Shown: positions 26,115 to 33,271 of the stretch, piece by piece | Position numbering within the stretch: position 1 is the stretch's first letter | How the letters are laid out: each line of letters begins with the position of its first letter | Made by a program: the position numbers and the translations under genes | The notes under the pieces: model-generated | What the model was told of the DNA's origin: nothing | Database searches by the model: none | Seen by the model: only the letters and a program-made list of their open reading frames with translations | NCBI GenBank assembly: GCA_023384105.1 | Contig: JAHDXR010000016.1 | Location: 1-64,000 of the forward strand | Origin: Hyphomonadaceae bacterium | GTDB lineage: Bacteria > Pseudomonadota > Alphaproteobacteria > Caulobacterales > Aquidulcibacteraceae | Length of the DNA stretch: 64,000 bases | Direction: 5' to 3'

Positions 26115-26202
26115 GTGTGCGCACACTCCATTTCAAGCCAAGCGGGGCGAAGCCGGGCAATCCAGCTCCGCCCCTCCCCTCGTTCCGTTCCGAGCCCCTG
26201 GC

Positions 26203-28587
26203 CTAGTCGCCTTGCAGCCGCCACCGCAGATTGACGCCGATCACGCGCGGCGAGCCCTGGAAAAAGAGATCGTCGCCCTTGACCGGATCGCCGCCGGTCG
26301 GATTGCTTGGATTCGTCGTGACAAAGCGCGACAGCGGAATGAATTCGTCAGTGGCGTTGTCGACAAAGAGAAACAAGGACCAGCGCGACGTCTCGACCCC
26401 GCCGCGGAGATCGAGCGTGGTGTACCCGTCGATCCGTTCGCTCGGCGTACCGATGCGCAGGAGGCTCGACAACGCATCGCTGCGATACGCAACGGCGCCG
26501 CGAAGGAAGAGGTCCATGCCCTGCGAGACCGGCGCCCGATAGGTTGCGGAGAGGCTTGCGGTCGTATCCGCGACTTCGGGGATATCCGCTTCCGCTATCG
26601 ATGTTCCGGAGGCAATGACGTCCTCAAGCTTGGTGTCGAGGAAGGTCGCCGCGCCGGCGATGGTCAGATTGTCCGTGGCGCGCCAGTTCAGTTCGAGATC
26701 AAGCCCGATGCTGCGCGCGTCGCCGGCATTGCCGATGATCTCGCCGACGCCGCCCGTCCCCTCGGCGGTGACCACTTGGAGATCCTGCCACTGATTGTAG
26801 AAGAGCGCCGCGTTGAAGTTGAGCCCCATTTCTCGCTGGTAGTATTTGAGGCCCAGCTCGTAGGTTGTCAGCGTTTCCGGATCATAGACGAGATCGTCCG
26901 CGGTCGCCCCCGCAACGAGCGGGTAAAGATCGTTTTGGCCGCCGCTTCGGAACCCGCGGCCAATCGAAAAATACGTGGTCAGGTTATCGCTGGGTTCAAA
27001 CGTAATCGACGCACGCGGATTGAACACGCTCTCGCTGGCTTCCGATGCGAAGTCGGTCGGGAACGGAATGCCGCTGAAAAGACTGGTCGCGGTGGTGAGC
27101 GATTCCCGTTCGTCCTCGAAGTAGCGCGCGCCCAGCAAGAACGTCCACTGGTCGTTGATCTCGTAGGTGCCTTCCGCGAAGACCGCTGTCTGCGTCGTGT
27201 TTGAATCCGAAATGCTGTCGAGATCGCCGAAGCCATCGGGAACGGGATTGGGCGCGAAGAGGAGCCCCAAGAGCCCGCCGGACATGGCGTTCGCGACGGC
27301 GCCCGGCAGCAGCGGCTCCTGCGGCGCGCGTATTCGGAAATAGATGTCCCGATCCCGATAGAACACGCCGGTCGTGAGCTGGAACGGGCCATCGAAATCC
27401 GAAACGAACCGGAACTCCTGATTGAATTCCGTCACACCGATGTCGAATTCCGCCCGCGACCCCTGAAACGTGAAGGCGCCGCCCGTGATCGGGAAACCAA
27501 TCTGGTTGGCGAGCGGAATAATCCCGATTTGATCCTGGATTTGATTGATTTGCCGATCGAAGTAATTCGACGACGACAGGAAACTGCCGAACGACACCTC
27601 TTTCTCAAGTACGAGGCTGTAAACCTCGAACTTATCGTCCATCCGCTCGAGGCTGGTCGAGAACGTGCCGACGCGATCTTCCGTGCCGCGATTGCGGAAC
27701 CTGCGCTCGGAATTCTGCCCCATCGCCGACAGCGTCGCGGTGAAATCGGCGGTCGGCGTCCATCGGACCTGCGCGCGCCCACCGGTAGTTGTTGCGTCGT
27801 TCGCGTTCTCAGTGACGGCGCCCGCTGTAAAAGTGCTAAGCACGTCCGGCACGGCGGGCCCGAGAATCGGATTGGGCGGCGGAAGGAAGCTTGCAGTGAC
27901 GATCGGATCGATGCGGTCGATCCAGCCGCCCTCTTCGGAATGAAAGCCGGTGACTCGAACCGCGAGCCGGTCTTCGATCAGCGGCAGATTGAACATCAGA
28001 TTGATGTTCGAGTTGGCCTCTCCGCCCTCGATCTGGCCATAGCTTGCATCAAGGGCGGCGTCCACGGCGCTTGTATCCGGCGCGTTGGAAATCACGCGGA
28101 TGGTGCCCGCCAAGGAGCCCTCGCCGAATATCGTTCCTTGCGGCCCGCGCAGCACTTCAACGCGCTGCACGTCAAACATCGCCGCCTGAGGGAAGAAGCC
28201 GCCGACCGAGAACGGCGTCTCGTCGATATAGAGGCCGACCGCCGTGCCCGTCGCGCCAAAGATGTTGTTGGTGTTGAGTTCGGCGATGCCGCGCACCGCC
28301 ACCGCGCCTGAACCGGCCTGATTGGCGCGCAACTCGACTCCCGAAATCTGATCGACGATGCTGGCGAAGTCCGTCGCGCCGGCATCCTGCAATTGCTCTT
28401 CGGAAAAAACATTGATCGCGATTGGCACGTCCTGCAGCGCTTGCTCACGCCGCGTCGCCGTCACGATGATCTCATCACCGAGGGCGTCCGCGCCCTCATC
28501 CTGGGCGAGCGCGGGTGTCGCCGTCAGCAGCGGAACCGCCAGGCTCAAGCATGTCGTCAGCAGCTTCCGCTTCGTTCTGTTACCCAT
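26203..28587 (-). CDS. TonB-dependent outer-membrane receptor
   Basis: This TonB-dependent transporter of 794 residues belongs to the group with the start signature DEIIVTATRREQALQDVPIAINVFSEEQL. A signal peptide ends TPALAQ, the TonB box region is EIIVTATR, and the plug domain follows (VDQISGVELRANQAGSGAVAVRGI) with the barrel to the end. A GGGGAGG ribosome-binding site precedes the ATG. It is the first gene of the minus-strand operon and lies behind operator D, so the regulon has its own outer-membrane uptake. Unlike many barrels the last residue is Asp (RWRLQGD), not Phe or Trp, although aromatic and Arg residues lie just before. Ligand unknown; a compound too big for porins is expected. 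Confidence 0.93.
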   Translation of the reverse strand: MGNRTKRKLLTTCLSLAVPLLTATPALAQDEGADALGDEIIVTATRREQALQDVPIAINVFSEEQLQDAGATDFASIVDQISGVELRANQAGSGAVAVRGIAELNTNNIFGATGTAVGLYIDETPFSVGGFFPQAAMFDVQRVEVLRGPQGTIFGEGSLAGTIRVISNAPDTSAVDAALDASYGQIEGGEANSNINLMFNLPLIEDRLAVRVTGFHSEEGGWIDRIDPIVTASFLPPPNPILGPAVPDVLSTFTAGAVTENANDATTTGGRAQVRWTPTADFTATLSAMGQNSERRFRNRGTEDRVGTFSTSLERMDDKFEVYSLVLEKEVSFGSFLSSSNYFDRQINQIQDQIGIIPLANQIGFPITGGAFTFQGSRAEFDIGVTEFNQEFRFVSDFDGPFQLTTGVFYRDRDIYFRIRAPQEPLLPGAVANAMSGGLLGLLFAPNPVPDGFGDLDSISDSNTTQTAVFAEGTYEINDQWTFLLGARYFEDERESLTTATSLFSGIPFPTDFASEASESVFNPRASITFEPSDNLTTYFSIGRGFRSGGQNDLYPLVAGATADDLVYDPETLTTYELGLKYYQREMGLNFNAALFYNQWQDLQVVTAEGTGGVGEIIGNAGDARSIGLDLELNWRATDNLTIAGAATFLDTKLEDVIASGTSIAEADIPEVADTTASLSATYRAPVSQGMDLFLRGAVAYRSDALSSLLRIGTPSERIDGYTTLDLRGGVETSRWSLFLFVDNATDEFIPLSRFVTTNPSNPTGGDPVKGDDLFFQGSPRVIGVNLRWRLQGD

Positions 28588-28675
28588 CGCGACCTCCCCA
28601 ATCCTCGTGGCGCGCCGATTGCGCCTTCGCGCCGAGCATGCCTCTTGCTCTTGGTCTCGGCCCCACGCCCTATTG

Positions 28676-28695
28676 TTATGACCGACGGGTCATTA
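28676..28695. promoter_or_regulatory. catabolic-block operator D, TonB receptor promoter
   Basis: ATGACC-GACG-GGTCAT lies at 28678-28693, about 90 bp upstream of the TonB receptor start. On the minus strand TTGCCA followed 17 bp later by CATAAC could be its -35/-10, with the operator in the spacer. Same design as sites A, B, C and E. Confidence 0.65.
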
Positions 28696-28811
28696 TTTGG
28701 CAAGATTTCTTTTTGAGCGTGCGTGGGTCGCTTTAGACCACGGTTTTATTTTGCTTTTTATCCCCTTTCCCGAGACCTGCGGCGCCGTAATTGCTCTTTC
28801 AATCTGCCATG

Positions 28812-28831
28812 TAGTGACTTTTCGGTCACTA
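28812..28831. promoter_or_regulatory. degenerate third operator in the divergent promoter region
   Basis: TAGTGACT-TTTC-GGTCACTA has the same 4-bp spacer and GAC/GTC core as the block operators, but with GTGAC for ATGAC. It lies between operators D and E in the 374-bp divergent region and could be a weaker auxiliary site. Confidence 0.4.
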
Positions 28832-28912
28832 TTATGATGGTGATGCATGCAGATTTCTTGCTAAATTCTCTTGCTCCGCCGATATTTCGTCTGGCGCAGC
28901 CACACCTTAACC

Positions 28913-28946
28913 GAATATAATATGACCAATGGGTCATATTATATTC
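28913..28946 (+). promoter_or_regulatory. catabolic-block operator E with 15-bp arms and overlapping -10 element
   Basis: The left arm GAATATAATATGACC and right arm GGTCATATTATATTC are perfect inverted repeats around the spacer AATG. A consensus TATAAT (28916-28921) lies in the left arm, facing the AceE-like gene. An ATG at 28929 starts inside the spacer about 7 bp after the -10, so a leaderless start in the same frame is possible. Confidence 0.7.
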
Positions 28947-28961
28947 CCCGAGCAGAGCGCG

Positions 28962-31334
28962 ATGAGCGACGATCAGACATTAGCCGCAACCGCGCCCCAG
29001 ACCGTGAAGGCGATTAATGTCGCCGACGCGCGGCTCCGCTGGCTTTCGGCTTGGCTCATCCATAACGCCAATCACATGCGGGAAAGCCGCGATGGCCTGA
29101 AAGTCGGCGGCCATCAAGCCTCCTGCGCTTCCATGACCACGATCATGGCGACGCTCTATTTCAGCGCCCTGCGCGCGAACGATCGCGTCGCGGTCAAACC
29201 GCACGCGAGCCCGGTCCTGCACGCGATCGAGTATCTGTGCGGGCGCCAGAGCCTCGAACAGCTCGAACGCTTTCGCAGCCTGGGCGGCGCTCAGTCCTAT
29301 CCGTCGCGAACGAAAGACAAGATCGCGGTCGATTTCTCGACCGGCTCTGTTGGCCTCGGGGTCGCAGTGACAGCCTTCGCCTCGCTTACCCAGGACTATC
29401 TGAACGCACACGGCTTGCTGGACCCCCAGCGCGAAGACCGTTTCATCGCGTTGCTGGGCGACGCCGAACTCGACGAAGGCAACATCTACGAGGCGCTCAT
29501 CGAGGCCTACAAGCACGACATCCGCAATACATGGTGGATCGTCGACTACAATCGCCAAAGCCTCGACGCCACCACCGCCGACCGCATGTTCGATCGCTTC
29601 GAGGACATTTTCGAAACCGCCGGATGGCGCGTGCTGACGCTTAAATACGGCAAGCGGCAGAGGGAGGTTTTCGCCAAACCGGGCGGGGAAGAATTACGCG
29701 ACTGGATCGATCGTTGCTCAAACGCCGAGTACGCGGCTCTGACTTACCAGGGCGGTCAAGCCTGGCGGGCGCGGTTGAACGCGGATCTCGGCGAAACCGC
29801 GCGAAGCCTGGTCACGTCTTTCGGCGATGAAGATTTGCACGCGCTCATGACCGGGCTGGGCGGACATTGCGCGGAGACCCTACTCGAAGCCTACGCGCGC
29901 GCCGATGACGACCGCCCGACCTTGTTCACGGCCTACACGATCAAAGGCTATGGCCTGCCCTTCCAGGGCCATAAAGACAATCACGCCGGCCTCATGACGC
30001 CGGCGCAAATCGATGCGCTACGCCAGAACCTTGGCATAAGAACGGGCGATGAATGGGCGCCATTTGCCGGTCTCGATAACGACAGCGCACGCGCGCTCCA
30101 GAATCTGATCGCCGCATCGCCTTTCGCGCGCGCGCAGAAGGCGAAGCTCCAAGCCGATCTTGTCGCGGTTCCGGACGCGAGCGTCTTTCCCTCGCCGCGC
30201 GGCGAGGAGATGTCCACTCAAGCTGGTTTTGGCCGCATCCTGATGGATCTGACCAAAGCGGCGCCGGACTTCGCCGATCGTATCGTAACGACCTCGCCCG
30301 ACGTGACGGTGTCCACCAATCTTGGCGGTTTCGTCAATCTGCGCGGCCTGTTCCGGCGCCGCGAAACGCCGGACGTATTCCGCGACGCCAGGATTCCTTC
30401 AATGCAGAAATGGTCGGGCGACGGCGCCGGCCAGCACATCGAGTTGGGCATAGCCGAAAACAATCTCTTCCTGCTGCTCGCCGCGCTCGGACTTTCGGCC
30501 GATCTCTGGGGCCAGCGTTTGCTGCCAATTGGCGCGCTCTACGATCCCTTTATTTCGCGCGGCCTCGATGCACTCAACTATGCGTGCTATCAGGACGCTC
30601 GCTTCATGCTCGTCGCAACACCGTCGGGGGTGACGCTCGCACCCGAAGGCGGCGCGCACCAGTCCATTTATACGCCCCTCATCGGCATGGCTCAGCCCGG
30701 TCTCGTCTATTTTGAGCCGGCTTATGTCGATGAGCTCGCGCAGATCATGCGTTGGGGCTTCTCGCACATGCAAGCGCCCTCGGGCGGCTCGGTCTATCTG
30801 CGCCTTTCAACGCGCTCGATCGAACAATTGCCGCGCGCACTTTCCGAGGCCCAGGTCGAAGACATGACCGCCGGCGCCTATTGGCTGCGCGAGCCTCAGG
30901 GATCGACGCCGGTGGCGCTGGCTTATGTCGGCGCGATCGCGCCTGAGGTCATGGCCGCTGTGGCTGCGCTCATGGAGCATTATCCCGGACTTGGCGTGTT
31001 GGCGGTGACTTCGCCGGATCGGCTCTACGAGGACTGGCGCTCTTCGGTTGCTGATCGCGCGCCGCGCCGCGTCGCTCATATCGAGCGTCTCTTCAGCAAA
31101 CTGGCGACGGACGCCGGCATTGTCGCCGTGCTCGACGGCCACCCGCTCACGCTGAGCTGGCTCAGCAGCGTGCAGAGAAACCCGGTCGAAGCTTTGGGCG
31201 TGACGCGCTTTGGCGAATCCGGGGACATTCCCGATCTCTATCGCAAGCACGGGCTCGACACGGAGGCGATCGTCGCCGCAGCACACCGCGTCGCGACATG
31301 GTCACAGCCGTATCGGCGCGTCTCGATGCTCTGA
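28962..31334 (+). CDS. AceE-like (homodimeric E1) thiamine-diphosphate enzyme, transketolase superfamily
   Basis: This 790-residue thiamine-diphosphate enzyme has the layout of homodimeric pyruvate dehydrogenase E1. The first half carries GDAELDEGNIYEALIEAYKHDIRNTWWIVDYNRQSLD (the ThDP-Mg site GDxx...N) and YTIKGYGLPFQGHKDNHAGLM; the second half carries HIELGIAENNLFLLLAALGLS with its catalytic Glu, and QDARFMLVATPSGVTLAPEGGAHQS. E. coli AceE has about 887 residues, so this is a shorter form. No E2 or E3 partner is in the window. It lies behind operator E and is divergent from the TonB receptor, so it belongs to the regulon. It may decarboxylate a 2-oxo acid or transfer a ketol. The ATG at 28962 is chosen; leaderless ATG at 28929 is an alternative. 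Confidence 0.85.
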   Translation: MSDDQTLAATAPQTVKAINVADARLRWLSAWLIHNANHMRESRDGLKVGGHQASCASMTTIMATLYFSALRANDRVAVKPHASPVLHAIEYLCGRQSLEQLERFRSLGGAQSYPSRTKDKIAVDFSTGSVGLGVAVTAFASLTQDYLNAHGLLDPQREDRFIALLGDAELDEGNIYEALIEAYKHDIRNTWWIVDYNRQSLDATTADRMFDRFEDIFETAGWRVLTLKYGKRQREVFAKPGGEELRDWIDRCSNAEYAALTYQGGQAWRARLNADLGETARSLVTSFGDEDLHALMTGLGGHCAETLLEAYARADDDRPTLFTAYTIKGYGLPFQGHKDNHAGLMTPAQIDALRQNLGIRTGDEWAPFAGLDNDSARALQNLIAASPFARAQKAKLQADLVAVPDASVFPSPRGEEMSTQAGFGRILMDLTKAAPDFADRIVTTSPDVTVSTNLGGFVNLRGLFRRRETPDVFRDARIPSMQKWSGDGAGQHIELGIAENNLFLLLAALGLSADLWGQRLLPIGALYDPFISRGLDALNYACYQDARFMLVATPSGVTLAPEGGAHQSIYTPLIGMAQPGLVYFEPAYVDELAQIMRWGFSHMQAPSGGSVYLRLSTRSIEQLPRALSEAQVEDMTAGAYWLREPQGSTPVALAYVGAIAPEVMAAVAALMEHYPGLGVLAVTSPDRLYEDWRSSVADRAPRRVAHIERLFSKLATDAGIVAVLDGHPLTLSWLSSVQRNPVEALGVTRFGESGDIPDLYRKHGLDTEAIVAAAHRVATWSQPYRRVSML

Positions 31335-31566
31335 GCAATATGCCCGCGCCACGCCGCAGCCTCATCGACGGCGCGTGCGCCACGGCGGGGAAGCGCAAGA
31401 AATTCTTTGACTTTATCCGGCCAGCCGCCTCCGTCCGAGGCAGGCGCCACCGCTTACCGAGCGGACATGAAGCCGCGCAATGGTCCTGAGCCGAGGGCCA
31501 AGAGCCTCGGAAGAACCGACGATTTCCAGAGGCAAGCGCGGAACGGCCCCGCGTCGGCAGACTGGG

Positions 31567-31643
31567 TGGTGGTGGCGGGTGGACTTGAACCACCTACCTT
31601 GGGGTTATGAATCCCACGCTCTAACCAGATGAGCTACGCCACC
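31567..31643 (-). tRNA. tRNA-Met (CAU)
   Basis: A 77-nt cloverleaf on the minus strand has acceptor arms GGTGGCG/CGCCACC, D-stem GCTC/GAGC, anticodon loop TTCATAA with CAU, T-stem GGTGG/CCACC with TTCAAGT loop, and an encoded CCA end. The base next to the anticodon loop is an A-C mismatch. CAU could also be the lysidine-modified tRNA-Ile, but the body fits elongator tRNA-Met of alphaproteobacteria. It marks the right end of the catabolic block. Confidence 0.88.
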
Positions 31644-31821
31644 GAAGGGCCGGAGAAATACGCGCGCGGGCTCCCCGCCGCAAGGTCCGGCTTCGCAATC
31701 GCGGCCGCGACGCCCCGTCGCGCAATGATTTTTCTTCTACGCCGGGTTTGAACTTGCCTGAAAGGGGTTCTCTCGTCACGATGGGCATAATCATCCCGCA
31801 CCCGGCGCCGGAGAGAAAACC

Positions 31822-32313
31822 TTGTCCGAAGAGCTCGACGCCGTCGACGCCAAAATCCTGGACCTGCTCCAGCGGGACGCCAGCCTCTCCATCGCCGAGA
31901 TCGCCGACCGGGTCGGCCTGTCCTCCTCGCCGGCGTGGCGGCGGATCGAGCGGCTGAAAAAGGCAGGGATCATCGTCCGTCAGGTCACCCTGCTCGACCA
32001 GGAGAAGCTCGGCCTCACGTTCGAGGTGTTCGCGACGGTGAAGCTGCAGCTGCCCTCGCGCGAGAACCTGGAAAAGTTCGAGACCGCCATCGCCGACTGG
32101 CCCGAAGTGGTGGAGTGCGCGACGGTCACCGGCGCCGTCGACTACATGCTCCGCATCGTCACGCGCGACATGCACGCCTACGACGATTTCCTGCGCGACA
32201 AGATGCTGGCGCTGGGGCTCGTCTCGGACGTGCAGTCGCGTATCGTCATGCGCGTGCCGAAGCGGACGACGTCGGCGCCGCTCGAACTGATTTCAAGTCA
32301 TCTCAGCGAGTAG
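31822..32313 (+). CDS. Lrp/AsnC-family transcriptional regulator
   Basis: This 163-residue regulator has an N-terminal helix-turn-helix (LDAVDAKILDLLQRDASLSIAEIADRVGLSSSPAWRRIERLKKAGII) and a C-terminal RAM ligand domain (VVECATVTGAVDYMLRIVTRDMHAYDDFLRDKML). The start is a TTG at 31822 with GGAG about 8 nt upstream; no better ATG is near. Proteins of this type respond to amino acids and often regulate a neighbour, but the next gene is convergent and overlaps its end by 11 bp, so its target is not obvious. Membership in the catabolic regulon is unlikely: the tRNA gene and a region without the operator lie between. Confidence 0.92.
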   Translation: MSEELDAVDAKILDLLQRDASLSIAEIADRVGLSSSPAWRRIERLKKAGIIVRQVTLLDQEKLGLTFEVFATVKLQLPSRENLEKFETAIADWPEVVECATVTGAVDYMLRIVTRDMHAYDDFLRDKMLALGLVSDVQSRIVMRVPKRTTSAPLELISSHLSE

Positions 32314-33181
32314 CGGCCCGCTCGGCGCGGCGCAGCATCTGCTCGGCGCGCGCGCCGACATAGCGCTGCGGATTGGACGCCGGCGACAGGTTCTGTTCGC
32401 GCTCCCAGCGTTCGATCAGGCGCTTGGCGTTGTCGAACGCCTCGATCAGAGTGTCGCCGCCGCGCAGACCGTGATTGAACAGCGCATCGCCGAAGAAGGT
32501 CCATTCGTTTTCCGGCCGGCAGCCGAACGAAGACCGGTCGTGCTGCGCGGCGGTGAGCACGATCGTGTCGTCGGTCGCGAGCGGGCCGATGAACGCGCCG
32601 GAGAAGCAGGCGGAGACGATCACCACGCGGTTGCGGATATTGGCCTGGTTCAGCAGGCTGGCGAGATGCGCGGGCCGCAGGCCGGAGAACATCCGGTTGT
32701 GCTCACGGATCGCGGCCGTGCCGTCGGGGCCGCCATGCGTGGTGATGAAGATCACCACCAGATCCTCGTTCGGATCGATCAGCGCGCCGATCTGGCCGAT
32801 CGCGGCGGCGATGTTGTTCGGCGTCGCCGCGGGATAGGCGCGCGGGGCCATGCCGGCGCCGGCGGAGAGGATGATCGAGCGGCCCTCGGCGCCGAAGTGT
32901 GGGCGCATCAGCGCTTCGGCCTGAGTGGCCTCGCGCTCGAACACGGGATCGCCCCAGAGCGCGGCGGTGATCATGTAGACGTCGAGCTGGCCCGGCCGCT
33001 GCGGCTCAAGACCGGCGAGCGCATCGCCGATCAGTCTAGCCTGGCGCGCCGCTTCGGCCGGCGGCGGCGCCAGTTCGATGACGCCGAGCTGGCCGTTGAA
33101 CGGATCGCGCTGCTGCTGGGCGAACGCCGCCCCCGCCACGGCGACCCAGAACGCAGCAACCAGAACCCAGACCCGGCTCAT
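32303..33181 (-). CDS. secreted C13-family (legumain-like) cysteine peptidase
   Basis: This exported protein of 292 residues has a signal peptide ending AGAAFAQ and a caspase-fold peptidase core. The catalytic His lies in VVIFITTHGGPDG and the catalytic Cys in VVIVSACFSGAFIGPL, followed by a TAAQHDRSSFGC segment. That His-Gly...SACFSG layout is typical of peptidase family C13, which includes legumain and GPI transamidase and also occurs in bacteria. It likely works in the periplasm on a protein substrate, perhaps cleaving after Asn or Asp, which is inference. It overlaps the end of the convergent Lrp gene by 11 bp and has no clear operon partner. Confidence 0.85.
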   Translation of the reverse strand: MSRVWVLVAAFWVAVAGAAFAQQQRDPFNGQLGVIELAPPPAEAARQARLIGDALAGLEPQRPGQLDVYMITAALWGDPVFEREATQAEALMRPHFGAEGRSIILSAGAGMAPRAYPAATPNNIAAAIGQIGALIDPNEDLVVIFITTHGGPDGTAAIREHNRMFSGLRPAHLASLLNQANIRNRVVIVSACFSGAFIGPLATDDTIVLTAAQHDRSSFGCRPENEWTFFGDALFNHGLRGGDTLIEAFDNAKRLIERWEREQNLSPASNPQRYVGARAEQMLRRAERAATR

Positions 33182-33271
33182 CCTCTACTCCTTGGCCGCC
33201 AACATCCCTTCTTGGCTCGCCGCCTGCAAGGCCGATAGCGCGCGGGGCCCCGCTAGGCTAGCACATGGCGC

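Noticed and set aside
31407-31610. Small plus-strand frame ending in the tRNA
   Set aside because: Its last residues (GGLEPPTLGL-like) are only the antisense reading of the tRNA-Met gene, a known annotation artefact.
31567-31643. tRNA-Ile2 (CAU) alternative
   Set aside because: The anticodon is the same, but the body sequence fits elongator tRNA-Met better; a covariance model scan would settle it.
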